Below are positions 1 through 9,721 of a DNA stretch of 34,544 bases, piece by piece. The DNA lies in contig CALWUY010000043.1 in assembly GCA_944384855.1 (NCBI GenBank), positions 1 to 34,544 of the forward strand, written 5' to 3'. The notes under the pieces are model-generated. The model searched no databases. It was not told the origin of the DNA and saw nothing but the letters and a program-made list of their open reading frames with translations. Position numbers and translations under genes: made by a program. The DNA comes from an uncultured Clostridia bacterium. GTDB lineage: Bacteria > Bacillota > Clostridia > Oscillospirales > Acutalibacteraceae. Within the stretch, counting starts at the first letter, position 1, and every line of letters begins with the position of its first letter.

Positions 1-11
1 GGAATGTCCAT
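1..11 (-). CDS. Possible start of a gene running off the left edge
   Basis: A minus-strand ATG at 11-9 is preceded by GAAAGGA (26-20), with the AGG core 9 bases upstream of the ATG, so a gene may begin here and leave the window after three codons (M-D-I). A good minus-strand promoter lies upstream at 202-230, which would give a leader of about 185 bases. The product cannot be identified, and the start itself is uncertain. Confidence 0.25.
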
Positions 12-372
12 AGTGATTTTCCTTTCAGAATTGTTGTTGTCCAATCTCAATTCTACCACAGGTTTGTCACTATGGATACTTTTTTCTGTTTTCTTACTAT
101 TGCAGGTTCATTTTACAATGCGCCTAATTATAATTTTTTCATTTTTACTGTAATCACATAAATTTAGATGCCGATAATACATCTCCTTTCACTCATTTGG
201 AATTATAACGGATTTTGAACATACTGTCAGTATTATACGGCTCTTAAACTAATGAATTCATCATACGTCCAACATCTTATATCCGGTATAAAATAATGTT
301 GAATTTTCCCACTCTATTTATTAACAGGAATTCATTCAATTTAAAAAATATATAATACACGGCAAATATATA
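12..372. other. Intergenic region left of the oxidoreductase gene
   Basis: This AT-rich stretch separates the Gfo/Idh/MocA stop codon from the left edge. It holds the minus-strand promoter at 202-230 with an overlapping palindrome, and a 10-bp inverted repeat (TCCATAGTGA at 7-16, TCACTATGGA at 67-76). I see no clear intrinsic terminator just after the oxidoreductase gene, so readthrough to the left is possible. Confidence 0.5.
202..230 (-). promoter_or_regulatory. Sigma-A type promoter reading left, with palindrome over the -35
   Basis: On the minus strand, CTGACA (230-225), a 17-base spacer and TATAAT (207-202) match the sigma-A consensus at 11 of 12 positions. Transcription would start near 195. 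The palindrome ATACTGTCAGTAT (221-233, six-base arms around one base) covers the -35 box and could bind a repressor. It probably serves the gene beyond the left edge. Confidence 0.55.
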
Positions 373-1455
373 TTAATCAAAATAAATCGGCTTCCCTGAT
401 TTATCAGATTCATATATAGCTTCCAAAATCCGAGTAACTACATACGCTTGCTCAGGCTTTGTAACTACCTCGGTATCATTTATAATCGCATTTATAAATG
501 TGTCCGCCTCAACAACGGCTGCGTCACTTGAATTGGTTCCGGAATTGAATGCCGCGCCTGAATCGCCGAAGTTCGGGCTTTCGACAGTTTTTACACCATA
601 TTTAACTCTATTGATACGAACACCGGCATCCATATCGGCACCGGCAGCTGTACCGCAAAGTGTGGTTTTCGCCTCTCCGCAATTTAATGTATTCAAAGCC
701 CAGCTGCTTTCCAAAATAATTAAAGCATCGTTTTCCATAATAATAAAGCCGAATGCGGAGTCCTCAACATCAATATTAGTATCCCAATCTCCCCAGTCGT
801 TTCCGGTTTCTGTTTGTTTCGTGAGTTTTGCAAATGTTTTCCCAAAAACAACTTTCGGCTTATAATTCTGCATCATATATAATGTCAGATCAAGCGAATG
901 AGTACCTATGTCTATTAAAGGTCCTCCTCCCTGCTCTTCCTTGTTTGTGAATACGCCCCAGGTCGGAACACCCCTGCGTCTGACAGCATACGCCTTAGCA
1001 TAATAAATATCGCCTAACTCGCCTGCATCGCAAACCCTTTTCAAAAAACGGGAATCGTCTCTGAAGCGGTTTTGATATCCGATTGTAAGTTTCTTTCCGG
1101 TACGGACAGCCGCATCAACCATTTTCTTTGCTTCTGCAGAATTTATTGCCATAGGTTTCTCGCACATAACGTGTTTTCCTGCTTCCAAGGCGTCAACCGT
1201 TATGAAACTGTGTTCCCTGTTCGGTGTGCAAACATATACTACATCAAGAGTTTCGTCTTTAAGCAACTCCTTATAATCGATATACACCTTACTGTCCGGT
1301 TCTCCGAATTTTTTTGCCGTATCAACAGCCCGCTGTTCAATAATATCACAAAAAGCTGTTACCACGATATTTTTGTTTTGCATTAACGCAGGCAAATGCT
1401 TATTATTTGCTATGCCGCCGCAGCCTATAATTCCTGCTTTTAAAACTTTTGACAT
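373..1455 (-). CDS. Gfo/Idh/MocA family NAD(P)-dependent oxidoreductase
   Basis: This is a 360-residue cytoplasmic sugar dehydrogenase-like protein, the usual length for the family. The N-terminal Rossmann fold begins with GIIGCGGIA (residues 8-16), which binds the nucleotide. The family EKP motif follows (E99-K100-P101, in CEKPMA), with Lys100 the expected catalytic residue, and the DIGTHSLDL segment (182-190) supplies the usual Asp and His. Family members oxidise or reduce ring carbons of sugars and inositols, but the substrate here is unknown. The start is supported by GGAGG about 7 bases upstream of ATG. It is the last gene of the long minus-strand operon, 53 bases after the ThuA-like gene, a pairing common in sugar-catabolic clusters. 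Confidence 0.93.
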   Translation of the reverse strand: MSKVLKAGIIGCGGIANNKHLPALMQNKNIVVTAFCDIIEQRAVDTAKKFGEPDSKVYIDYKELLKDETLDVVYVCTPNREHSFITVDALEAGKHVMCEKPMAINSAEAKKMVDAAVRTGKKLTIGYQNRFRDDSRFLKRVCDAGELGDIYYAKAYAVRRRGVPTWGVFTNKEEQGGGPLIDIGTHSLDLTLYMMQNYKPKVVFGKTFAKLTKQTETGNDWGDWDTNIDVEDSAFGFIIMENDALIILESSWALNTLNCGEAKTTLCGTAAGADMDAGVRINRVKYGVKTVESPNFGDSGAAFNSGTNSSDAAVVEADTFINAIINDTEVVTKPEQAYVVTRILEAIYESDKSGKPIYFD

Positions 1456-1508
1456 AAAAAAACCTCCAAAACTTATATTGTAAACTTAAAACAGCATTAA
1501 CTTCATAA

Positions 1509-2225
1509 TTAATTATTTTTCATCGGCTTCTCAATCGGTCTGCAGCATAATGACTGCGGCGGACAATTAGGAGCTGCCCATAAAACGGCATTTCTGATAA
1601 TTTGTTCTACATATTGGTTATAAAACGACTTAAACGACTCATGTCCGGGCTGGAAATAAAAGACTTTTCCCGCACCCCTGTTCCAGCAACAGCCCGATCT
1701 CATCAGTTCACCGCCACTGAACCAGCCCGCAAATACAAGTTCATCAGGCTGCGGAATATCAAAACGTTCACCGTACATTTCTTCGGGATTAAGTTCAAAA
1801 TAATCCGGTATACCCTTTGCAATGGGATGCCCCGGCAAAATAGTCCAAACTCTCTCAAAATCCGCTTCTCTCCAGCTTAATGAACAGGATGTACCCATTA
1901 ATAGCTTGAACGGTTTGGAATCATGCGCCGAATGCAATCCAATAAATCCCATTCCCTGCAGTACACGGTCTCTTACTTTGCGGGCCGTTTCATCAGGGAC
2001 TTCGTCATGTGCCATATGTCCCCACCAAAGCATGACGTCAGTATTTTCAAGCACGTCATCAGTAAGTCCGCATTCAGGCTGATCAAGCGTAGCAATTCTA
2101 ACCTCAACATCTTGAAGCTGTTCTATTATTTCTTTTAGCCTGCCATGCAGTCCATTAGGATATATGGCTTTTATAAAGTCTTCTTTATCGTGTACGTTTT
2201 CATTCCAAATGGTTACTCTTATCAT
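1509..2225 (-). CDS. ThuA-like protein (trehalose utilisation family)
   Basis: This 238-residue protein has no signal peptide and matches the ThuA family, which adopts a glutamine-amidotransferase-like fold. Characteristic stretches are IRVTIWNENVHD at the N-terminus, DVMLWWGHMAHDEV near residues 63-76, GFIGLHSAHDSKPF near 92-105 and GRGAGKVFYFQPGHE-like sequence (NRGAGKVFYFQPGHE) near 182-196. ThuA proteins are found with Gfo/Idh/MocA dehydrogenases in disaccharide catabolism, where they are thought to act on keto-sugars, but the reaction is poorly defined. The start has an AGGAGG site about 8 bases before ATG. The gap to the upstream permease gene is 75 bases with no visible terminator, so it is probably in the same operon. 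Confidence 0.88.
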   Translation of the reverse strand: MIRVTIWNENVHDKEDFIKAIYPNGLHGRLKEIIEQLQDVEVRIATLDQPECGLTDDVLENTDVMLWWGHMAHDEVPDETARKVRDRVLQGMGFIGLHSAHDSKPFKLLMGTSCSLSWREADFERVWTILPGHPIAKGIPDYFELNPEEMYGERFDIPQPDELVFAGWFSGGELMRSGCCWNRGAGKVFYFQPGHESFKSFYNQYVEQIIRNAVLWAAPNCPPQSLCCRPIEKPMKNN

Positions 2226-2300
2226 TTTAAATTCCTCCTGTTTGACATATTAAAATAATTATTTCAATAATTTAAAATAAATAAATAAATATTTTTGTTT

Positions 2301-3227
2301 TTATCCTACAATACCGCTGTTTTGAATACCCTGAATCAGCGCTCTCTGCCCAAGCAGGTAAACTATAATCAGCGGAATCATCATCATTACGGTAGCAGTA
2401 TTCATCATAATTCCCGATAACGAATTCCCTATTGCACCGATTTCGTAAATAATAGAGACATCATTCACCAGTGTCATAAACATGTTTGTTCCTCTCAGGA
2501 ACACACCGGAATAGAAAGTGTCTGTCCAGAGCCAAGCAAAAGAAAGCAAAAAAACCGATACCATAACAGCCCGTGTCTGAGGCAAATTTATCTGCCAGAA
2601 GGTACGGATAACACCGGCTCCGTCAACCTTTGCAGCTTCGGACAATTCTTTGGGAACAGCGCGGAACTGCTGTATAAGTATCAGAATAAAAAGTCCGCAT
2701 TTAAGGCCGAGCGCCGTTGCCGAAAGCATATACATCGGTAAAAACGTATCCTGTAAATTGAGAGTAGGAAGCCCTAAGTTTCGAAAAATACCGAAAAAAT
2801 CGAAAAATCTGAATTTTGTATACATAGGTCCGAAAAGCACCTGAGGAGGAACAATAAGAGTCAAAAGTATCAAAATAGTTACGAGCGTTTTGCCTTTAAA
2901 ATTAAAATGCGATATGCCGTACGCCACTAAAGTTGTTGATAAGGTCTGAAGCACCGCACTTACAAAAGCAAACAAAAATGTGTTCAAAAGGCTGCCGAAA
3001 AAATCTCCGTATTTAATTACATTTTTGATGTTATCTAAGGTTGGATTTTTGGGAATCATCCATACAGTAGGATCAAGTATATCCGATTGAGACATAAATA
3101 CAGAAGATACCTTGCTTATAAGCGGGTATATGATTATAAAGCTTAAAGCCGCCAGGAATATGACGCAAACCGCCGATAAAACCCGGTTTTTAAATTTGTT
3201 GCTCTTCAGAATATATTCAATTTTCAC
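2301..3227 (-). CDS. ABC sugar transporter permease, MalG type (pair 1)
   Basis: This is a 308-residue inner permease subunit with about six membrane segments. The EAA loop that docks the ATPase is clear: EAAKVDGAGVIRTFWQINLP near residues 198-217. The long loop after the first helix (SQSDILDPTVWMIPKNPTLDN) is typical of MalG-type subunits. Translation begins at GTG (3227-3225), which overlaps the stop of the preceding MalF-type gene as GTGA, so the two are translationally coupled. An AAAGGCGG sequence lies upstream. It forms a heterodimer with the 3224-4132 product and needs an ATPase that is not encoded here. Confidence 0.92.
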   Translation of the reverse strand: MKIEYILKSNKFKNRVLSAVCVIFLAALSFIIIYPLISKVSSVFMSQSDILDPTVWMIPKNPTLDNIKNVIKYGDFFGSLLNTFLFAFVSAVLQTLSTTLVAYGISHFNFKGKTLVTILILLTLIVPPQVLFGPMYTKFRFFDFFGIFRNLGLPTLNLQDTFLPMYMLSATALGLKCGLFILILIQQFRAVPKELSEAAKVDGAGVIRTFWQINLPQTRAVMVSVFLLSFAWLWTDTFYSGVFLRGTNMFMTLVNDVSIIYEIGAIGNSLSGIMMNTATVMMMIPLIIVYLLGQRALIQGIQNSGIVG

Positions 3228-4132
3228 TGCTTAAACGCCGCCTTTCGCCCGATTAACACAACTATACCCAGAATTATTGCTATTATAGTGAAAAATATCC
3301 ACGCCATTGCCGACGCAACTCCGTATCCCGTGTTCTCGGTTGTGTCTTCAATAAGTATCATTATATTGTTGGTTGATGCTGACAGCAGATCTATGACTGT
3401 ATAAATCGCGCAGACAAATACGACCGGCGCAACCATAGGCAAAGTTATTTTCCAGAAAGATTCCCATGCCGTTGCCCCCTCTATTGCCGCAGCCTCGTAA
3501 ACCGAAGGTGAAATAGATTGCAGAGACGCCAGCAGCAGTATTATCTGAACGCCTGAATTATTGACAACCGAATAAATATTGTCAATAAACGTTATTATAA
3601 AATCTATTGCCCCTGTTCCTATGGACATTCCCTGTAGAGCTGCACTTATATCGGTGAGATTGAGTCCGCTTGATGTGCCTACCGACTCTCCCAGCTCATT
3701 TGCGGACGAAACTACGCTTTGAACCAGCAAATTACTGTCGGTTTTGGTCACAATGCCGGTCATAAGAATTACAGGTATAAAAAATATTGAACGAAAAATT
3801 GTGCGTCCCGGGATCTTGCGGTTAAGCAATGTTGCAATAAAAAGACTGAAAATCAAAACCACCGGTACCATAGTGAGCATATTCTCAAGTGCTTCCGCAA
3901 GCGCAGGCATAAATTCAGCATTTACCTGTAAGACCTCTTTATAATTTTTCAAACCCACAAAATTACTTACAAATGTTTTACCCTGAAAGGTCAGCTCCGA
4001 AAAGCTATAACTTATTGAAGAGAATATCAGATCTGCATAAAGGATTATAAACCCCACAACAAACGGCGCGATAAAAAGATAAGCAAATCTGTCTTCGTTT
4101 TTTTTCAGTTTGGATTTATTTTCTTTTTTCAT
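3224..4132 (-). CDS. ABC sugar transporter permease, MalF type (pair 1)
   Basis: This permease subunit is 302 residues long from the ATG at 4132. An open frame extends to 4177, but that stretch overlaps the end of the DUF5696 gene, and the later start gives the basic MKKENKSKLKKNEDRF leader usual for this family. The first membrane helix follows at about residues 15-35. The EAA loop reads YEAAAIEGATAWESFWKITLP near residues 212-232. The C-terminus overlaps the MalG-type gene by four bases. It probably works with either the 458-residue solute-binding lipoprotein or the giant binding protein. Which one cannot be told from sequence. Confidence 0.9.
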   Translation of the reverse strand: MKKENKSKLKKNEDRFAYLFIAPFVVGFIILYADLIFSSISYSFSELTFQGKTFVSNFVGLKNYKEVLQVNAEFMPALAEALENMLTMVPVVLIFSLFIATLLNRKIPGRTIFRSIFFIPVILMTGIVTKTDSNLLVQSVVSSANELGESVGTSSGLNLTDISAALQGMSIGTGAIDFIITFIDNIYSVVNNSGVQIILLLASLQSISPSVYEAAAIEGATAWESFWKITLPMVAPVVFVCAIYTVIDLLSASTNNIMILIEDTTENTGYGVASAMAWIFFTIIAIILGIVVLIGRKAAFKQ

Positions 4133-4148
4133 AAGAATAGCTTCACTT

Positions 4149-6713
4149 TCAATAATTTCTAATCTGAACTGCATCAAGTGCCGGAACCGTTACATTGTTA
4201 ACGGTATAATCTTCATCAGAATAGTTGACCACAACCGTTATACCGTTTTCATAGGTCACAGCGACAACCTGCGGAGTAATATATTTATGCTGTATAATTT
4301 CCTTATCGTATGTATCTTTAAGAATTTTATCAGCTTTTTCGGCGTTTTTCAGAATATTATCCTTATGATACGAATATTCAACTGAAAAATATTCTGTATG
4401 CTCTGAATTTAACAGGCAGTCCGTATTGCAGTATGCCAATGTATAAGCTAATTGTTCTCCGTTTTCCATAGCTTTAAGAAATGCTTTTTTACTGTCCGGC
4501 GCAGTATTTAACGGTTCTGAGCTGTAAGATATGCTGCCGTGAATCACCATCTGGACAAAAGGAACGCTGAAGCTTACATTCCGGTATAAACTCGAACTGT
4601 TTTTCAGTTCCCTTATGCCTGAGGCGTACTTATAAACATATTGATTTCCGCCCTTGAATTCAAGTTTTAAGGTCTGCGAAGCCTTTTCAAAAGCAGATAT
4701 GTAATCATCAAGAGAATCACTTCGTGAACCGGATTTTTTTGAGGAATCCGTATTTACAACACTGCCCAGCCATTCATAGCTTATTCCGTCAAGCAGCGGA
4801 CTGAGATTTTTTAAAAGCTTATCGTTATATGACTTGACGGATTGACTTTTAACAGTATAGCAAATTTTACTGTAATCTCCTAAGCTTGAACCTAAATTGT
4901 ACGGATAAATCCTCGCATACGAATTGTCAAGCTGATGTGAAGCGTTTCGGTAGGCTAAAAAGCCGTCAAACGCTTTATCTTTGTAAATATGAGAAATATT
5001 CACTTCCGGATAAACGGTTACGCCGCTTTCTTTTGCGTTTTCGACAAGCCTTTCAAATCCTTTTTTACCGCCGAGCTCCCTCATGATGCTGACATCGGAA
5101 AATACCGTATGGTCTATTCCGCCGTTCGCCCAGCCGATAAGGCTTACACTGAGATTTCCGGCGCCTTTTAATTCATTTATGATATTCTCACTGTCCTCAA
5201 AGGTAGTAAGCGGGAATATTCCGGTATCGCTTAACAGACCGTTCTTTTTGGCTTCAACTGCGCCTAAAAGCTCAATATGTATCCCTTTTTCAGGTACGTC
5301 GCTTTTTACAAGCTTTTGGTTTTCTTTGAGATAATTTCTGTAAGCGACTGCCATATCGCTGTATGACGGATTTTCAAGCATTATATATCTTATTGTAAAA
5401 TCGTCCTCATATCCGTTAGGCGAATTCCTGATATATTCGACATAATTCCCCTGTTCGGAATGAGTGAATTTTTCTGACGGACGTACATGGCAGATAAAGT
5501 TCGTATACCTCAAAGCAGTTTCGCTTTCGTCAATAACACTGTATACCGCAGCCTGTGCTTCTCCTTTTTCAACGGTTGCTATATAACCCGAACCCCGGCT
5601 GTTCTGACCGTAAACCGGCATAAGCGCCGTGGAAACAAATTCAAGAGAAGGATCATACTTGTATACACTGTCATTACCGTAAAGTTCCAATGTGATCGGA
5701 GAGCCGCTCCCCAAAACTCCCGTTTTATATTCGCTGACAGCTCCGGAACCGTCAGGTAAAAGGAAAAAGCCCTCATCTTCAAAACTGTCTGCCCCGAAAT
5801 ACGGAAGTATACTGATATTTGTAATACGGTATTCTGATTCGTCATAGATTATTTCGTCTATAGGTACCGTTACCTTTAGGTCACCGTTTTCCAAAGCATA
5901 TTTAAGCTTGAGTGTAAATGCGGCCGTATTCTCCTGCTCACTTTTGAGCTTGCCGTAAATTTTAATTTCATCTTCTTCTAAATCGTCGCGGGTATATCCG
6001 GCCTGGGCAAAAATGGATGCCAGCTTCTTTTTCACCGATTCCGCCGTATTCGTCCGCAGCGCGTAAACCTTAACTCCATCTGCCAAAGCGGGATAATCGG
6101 AAAGTGTTATCTTATCGTTTTTGTCACCTTTAAGCTTTATTTCACGGTAACTGCGTATCAGATAGTCATAATCTTTTTCATCAAGCTTTCCCTCAAGCTC
6201 CTCCGCGCGTTCTCCTGTAAGCACTTCCGGAACTACATCGCTTTCGGCAAGTTTCCCAATTGTCATGATAAATTCTACACCGTCATTATTTGTTTCGTAA
6301 TTTATCTGTCCGTAGGCCGCGGCGTCACTAAATGAGTTGAGAGTAAACTCCGAAAGTGTAGAATCCACATAAGTAAGAACCACCGCTGAGCTTAATTTCT
6401 GCGCCGTATCCGCAGTAATACCCGCAAAGCTTTCTTTTGCGGCAGGACTCGAAAACCAAACTGCCCCGTCTGTCTTTGACTTAAGCGCTATATTTGCCGT
6501 GTCGGGATCAAAGTAAAGTATCGCCTTTCCGTCTTCGGCCGCTGGCTTCATAGCTGCCAGATATTCGTCTTCGCCGGAATAAGCCACAACCGTAGCCTTA
6601 TTTCCTTTATAATCAGGAATATTTTCGGTTTCACTGCCGCTTCCCAAAACCGGCATAGCAGCTGTTATAACGATACTAATCACACAAATAACTGAAATAA
6701 TTTTTCTTTTCAT
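4149..6713 (-). CDS. DUF5696 family exported protein, possible glycosidase
   Basis: This 854-residue protein starts with a signal peptide (about residues 1-24, MKRKIISVICVISIVITAAM) and has no lipobox cysteine. I recognise it as DUF5696-like from its overall pattern and from its position among sugar ABC permeases; the assignment is from memory. The N-terminal half is rich in beta structure, with phrases such as DGAVWFSSP near residue 80 and LPDGSGAVSEY near 322. From about residue 480 the sequence looks like alternating strands and helices, for example KKGFERLVENAKESGVTVYP, and may be a TIM barrel. That would suit a glycoside hydrolase, but I cannot name catalytic residues. The start has GGAGGG about 5 bases before ATG, 14 bases after the NHL-TPR-YIP1 gene. 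Confidence 0.8.
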   Translation of the reverse strand: MKRKIISVICVISIVITAAMPVLGSGSETENIPDYKGNKATVVAYSGEDEYLAAMKPAAEDGKAILYFDPDTANIALKSKTDGAVWFSSPAAKESFAGITADTAQKLSSAVVLTYVDSTLSEFTLNSFSDAAAYGQINYETNNDGVEFIMTIGKLAESDVVPEVLTGERAEELEGKLDEKDYDYLIRSYREIKLKGDKNDKITLSDYPALADGVKVYALRTNTAESVKKKLASIFAQAGYTRDDLEEDEIKIYGKLKSEQENTAAFTLKLKYALENGDLKVTVPIDEIIYDESEYRITNISILPYFGADSFEDEGFFLLPDGSGAVSEYKTGVLGSGSPITLELYGNDSVYKYDPSLEFVSTALMPVYGQNSRGSGYIATVEKGEAQAAVYSVIDESETALRYTNFICHVRPSEKFTHSEQGNYVEYIRNSPNGYEDDFTIRYIMLENPSYSDMAVAYRNYLKENQKLVKSDVPEKGIHIELLGAVEAKKNGLLSDTGIFPLTTFEDSENIINELKGAGNLSVSLIGWANGGIDHTVFSDVSIMRELGGKKGFERLVENAKESGVTVYPEVNISHIYKDKAFDGFLAYRNASHQLDNSYARIYPYNLGSSLGDYSKICYTVKSQSVKSYNDKLLKNLSPLLDGISYEWLGSVVNTDSSKKSGSRSDSLDDYISAFEKASQTLKLEFKGGNQYVYKYASGIRELKNSSSLYRNVSFSVPFVQMVIHGSISYSSEPLNTAPDSKKAFLKAMENGEQLAYTLAYCNTDCLLNSEHTEYFSVEYSYHKDNILKNAEKADKILKDTYDKEIIQHKYITPQVVAVTYENGITVVVNYSDEDYTVNNVTVPALDAVQIRNY

Positions 6714-6727
6714 TTTGCCCTCCGCCG

Positions 6728-8845
6728 TTAGTATCTCAAACCTAACTCATTTGCAATTCCCGATATAAATCCTACTATTTTGCCGCCGAGATTAATAAAC
6801 AGGAATGTAAGGAAAACTATTACTGCCATACCTACAAGCGTAAAAATAACCGAAGCTATATTCTGACCGAATGAATAATCATGAATTGTCAGAATTCCGC
6901 TGAAAAGCAGCAGAGCCGTCCATATATAACCTATATATATAAACAAAGTTACAAATCCGGACTCATCGGATGTAAGAACATTAGATAGAATCATTACCGG
7001 AATTGCCGTGAGTATAAGCGGAACACAGGAATATCCGACTACCGTAAATATATCCTTGAATTTTCCTTTTCCGTTAGTAAGAGAGGTTAAACACCAGTTT
7101 GAAATGCAAAATACCAGCGCCGCTCCTAAAATAACGGTTGCTATAATTACCGGATTGACCGTTTTCCCGCCGTTGAACGAAAATCCCATAAAGCGGTATT
7201 GCATAGCAACCGCTGCCGCTGCCACGATCAGAAAAACTGCCGCAGCCCTGACTGATCCGCGCTTTTCATGCTTAATATCCCAAAATCCGTCAAAAGGACG
7301 GAATATAACATGTGCCGCATAAGCAGCATGACCTCTGAAGCTGTAGCATAAGGAAGATCCGCTGCTGTTGAATTTATTTAACCTTGAAAACGCAAAAGAG
7401 ACCGCGAAAATAACAACTATGGCTGTTATTGGTATCAAAAGAAAAAAATCGCCTAATACTTTTTCGCGGTAACGCGAAAAAGCTTCGTTATAATTATCCA
7501 TTGATAGCGCAGATTTAAAGTAATCCATTGCAAGTCCGTACTCACCCTGCTCTAAATACGAGCGCCCCAAACCAATGTACGCGGCAGTCAGATTGGAATT
7601 AATATGAAGAAGTTCTTCCCATTCTTTTGCAGCCTCATCGAAACGGCGCTCGGTTGTAAGACGGGATGCCGTATGTATTTTATTGCCGTACTCGGTTACG
7701 GCAAAAACCGTTATGACACCTTGGTTCTTATCAAGCGCATAAAGGTCTCCGTCATGATATTCAACTGCCACAAGGTTTGAAAACAATCCTGTCTGAGCAC
7801 CGGTCCCGCCGAATGCGTACAGTAAATTTCCGTTTTCGTCATATCCGAAAATTTTTCCGCGCTTGCTGTCTGCGCAATAATAACGCCCGTCATCCCCTAA
7901 AGTCACAGATACAATGGCCGACGCCCATAAAAGATCGGTGTCCTTCTCACCTTCGGGAACGCTTTTCTCAAAGGAAATATCGCCTGCCGGCGCAAAAAAA
8001 TCCATTCGTTTCAAAACGTCGTTGCCGGTAAAATTGAATTTTTTAACCGGCATGAACAATCCCGTTTTTTCGCCGTTTTGAATAAACATTGCAGTATCTT
8101 CCTTGTTAGGATTAACCTCGGTCGTGTATACAAATCCGTCTGAATCGACCACTAAATTATTAAAGTTGACCGGAACACTGCTTGTTGTCCGCTTTCTTTG
8201 TTCCTCAGTCTGAACCAAACGCCAAAACTTTTGAGAAAGTGTCAGACTGGTCTTCGGGGAACCCATGAATCCCTTGAATACACCGTTGCTGTCAAACTGC
8301 AGATAGCCGTTTGTCGAGGAATCTGAAATGCAGTACACCGTCCCCCATTTATCAACCGCTACTGCGCTCGGTGCGAAAATGAATCCTTCCGGCAAAAGCT
8401 CAGGATTTGGATCTGCTATTGTTCTTACAAAATTCATCTCCGTGTCAAATTCAATAATTCTGCCGTTTTCCTTATCGCATACAAACAGGTGACCCGTATC
8501 GTCAAAACAGAGTCCCATAGGATTTTTGATTTCATCCGGCTTTCCGTTGTTGTCAAACTCCTTTAGAACCGATGCAGATTTCAGCTCAACATCCGTTATA
8601 ATTACTCTGCCTCCCGCAGTATCCGAAATTGCCATTGTTCCGTTTGAACTGATTTTTATATCCGTCGGTGCATTTAATTCGCCTATTCCAAGTGTTTCGC
8701 CGGAAAATTCATTGACTACGGTATACGCATCAGGAGATTTTACTGCCTTACCTTCCGAATTATATGTATAACTTACAGCCCCGATTTTTAGGTTTAAGGT
8801 GGATATAAGCAACAATACTATGACAGCTGCAGTGAATTTTTTCAC
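6728..8845 (-). CDS. NHL-repeat, TPR and YIP1-like membrane protein
   Basis: This is a 705-residue three-part protein. A signal peptide (residues 1-23) is followed by an extracellular beta-propeller of NHL-type repeats (about 40-385), seen as recurring units such as NAPTDIKISSNGTMAISD, NPMGLCFDDTGHLFVCD and APSAVAVDKWGTVYCIS. Next come TPR-like helices (about 395-460, with AAYIGLGRSYLEQGEYGLAM). A membrane helix follows near 468-488, and a C-terminal region with about five more helices (500-705) resembles the YIP1 domain. Start is GTG (8845-8843) after a strong GGAGGGG site. It lies between the pair-2 permeases and the DUF5696 gene, spaced 15 and 14 bases. The role is unknown; an accessory part of the transporter is plausible. 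Confidence 0.82.
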   Translation of the reverse strand: MKKFTAAVIVLLLISTLNLKIGAVSYTYNSEGKAVKSPDAYTVVNEFSGETLGIGELNAPTDIKISSNGTMAISDTAGGRVIITDVELKSASVLKEFDNNGKPDEIKNPMGLCFDDTGHLFVCDKENGRIIEFDTEMNFVRTIADPNPELLPEGFIFAPSAVAVDKWGTVYCISDSSTNGYLQFDSNGVFKGFMGSPKTSLTLSQKFWRLVQTEEQRKRTTSSVPVNFNNLVVDSDGFVYTTEVNPNKEDTAMFIQNGEKTGLFMPVKKFNFTGNDVLKRMDFFAPAGDISFEKSVPEGEKDTDLLWASAIVSVTLGDDGRYYCADSKRGKIFGYDENGNLLYAFGGTGAQTGLFSNLVAVEYHDGDLYALDKNQGVITVFAVTEYGNKIHTASRLTTERRFDEAAKEWEELLHINSNLTAAYIGLGRSYLEQGEYGLAMDYFKSALSMDNYNEAFSRYREKVLGDFFLLIPITAIVVIFAVSFAFSRLNKFNSSGSSLCYSFRGHAAYAAHVIFRPFDGFWDIKHEKRGSVRAAAVFLIVAAAAVAMQYRFMGFSFNGGKTVNPVIIATVILGAALVFCISNWCLTSLTNGKGKFKDIFTVVGYSCVPLILTAIPVMILSNVLTSDESGFVTLFIYIGYIWTALLLFSGILTIHDYSFGQNIASVIFTLVGMAVIVFLTFLFINLGGKIVGFISGIANELGLRY

Positions 8846-8860
8846 TTTTCCTTCCCCTCC

Positions 8861-9721
8861 TTAATCCTTCATACCTGAGGTTGCCATCGTTTCGAGAATA
8901 TTAGATTGGGTTATAACAAACACAATCATCGGAACTATCATCATAATAACAGTTCCTGCCGCCGCCGCACCCGAACGTGCAATTCCGCCGGCCTGAATCT
9001 GAGAAAGCGCATAATTAATGGTTTTTAATTCTTCTTTATAAACATAAGCCGTGGATCCCGTATTCCAAAGCGCTTGAAAAGCAAATACGATAAGTGTGAG
9101 CCATGCGGGCTTAACAAGCGGCAGCGCGATTTTAATAAACATATAAATTTCACCTGCGCCGTCAATTCTTCCCGCTTCCAAAAGAGTGTCTGGAATCATC
9201 TGTTCAATAAACTGTTTCATCAGATACAGACCCATCGGCGACGCAAAACTCGGTATGATTACCGCCCAGTAGGTATCAACCATATTGAGTGACCTCAATG
9301 TCAAAAAATTAGCAATTGAAGTTATTGTACTGTTGAACATAAGAGACGCTACTATAACTTTGAACATGACTTCCCGGCAGGGAAAATGCAGCTTCGCAAG
9401 TGCGTACGCGCAGGCTGAAGAAAGTATTACCTGACCTACGGTTCCCAGAACAGAAACGAAAACGGTATTAAAAAGATATCGGCTGAGCGGCACTTCGGAA
9501 TTGTCAAACACCGAAAACAGCGTTTTAAAGTTCTGAATTGTGGGATTTTCAGCAAAAAATTTCGGCGGGAACAGGAAAAACTCATCCATAGGCTTTAATG
9601 CGGAACTCACTGCGTAAATCAGAGGCAGCAGCATAAATACCGCAAATATGCACAACAGCACCCATATTGCAAGAGTTCCGCCGAAAGAGCGGTTGATTTG
9701 TCTTTTAATTTTAAGTGCCAT
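8861..9721 (-). CDS. ABC sugar transporter permease, MalG type (pair 2)
   Basis: This 286-residue permease subunit has six predicted membrane helices, and its EAA loop reads EAGRIDGAGEIYMFIKIALP near residues 181-200. The N-terminus carries the basic stretch MALKIKRQINR before the first helix. The ATG at 9721 directly follows the TAA stop of the MalF-type partner, with GGTGGG just upstream, so the two are coupled. It belongs with the giant solute-binding protein, the first gene of this operon. Confidence 0.93.
   Translation of the reverse strand: MALKIKRQINRSFGGTLAIWVLLCIFAVFMLLPLIYAVSSALKPMDEFFLFPPKFFAENPTIQNFKTLFSVFDNSEVPLSRYLFNTVFVSVLGTVGQVILSSACAYALAKLHFPCREVMFKVIVASLMFNSTITSIANFLTLRSLNMVDTYWAVIIPSFASPMGLYLMKQFIEQMIPDTLLEAGRIDGAGEIYMFIKIALPLVKPAWLTLIVFAFQALWNTGSTAYVYKEELKTINYALSQIQAGGIARSGAAAAGTVIMMIVPMIVFVITQSNILETMATSGMKD

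Noticed and set aside
108-182. A 24-codon minus-strand frame starting MYYRHLNLCDY, in the same frame as an open stretch reaching position 1 beyond an in-frame TGA.
   Set aside because: The GGAG site touches the ATG with no spacing, the product resembles nothing I know, and reading TGA as selenocysteine has no support from any motif or hairpin.
4133-4177. Extended N-terminus for the pair-1 MalF-type permease.
   Set aside because: It overlaps the end of the DUF5696 gene and adds a polar stretch before the usual basic leader; the ATG at 4132 fits the family better.
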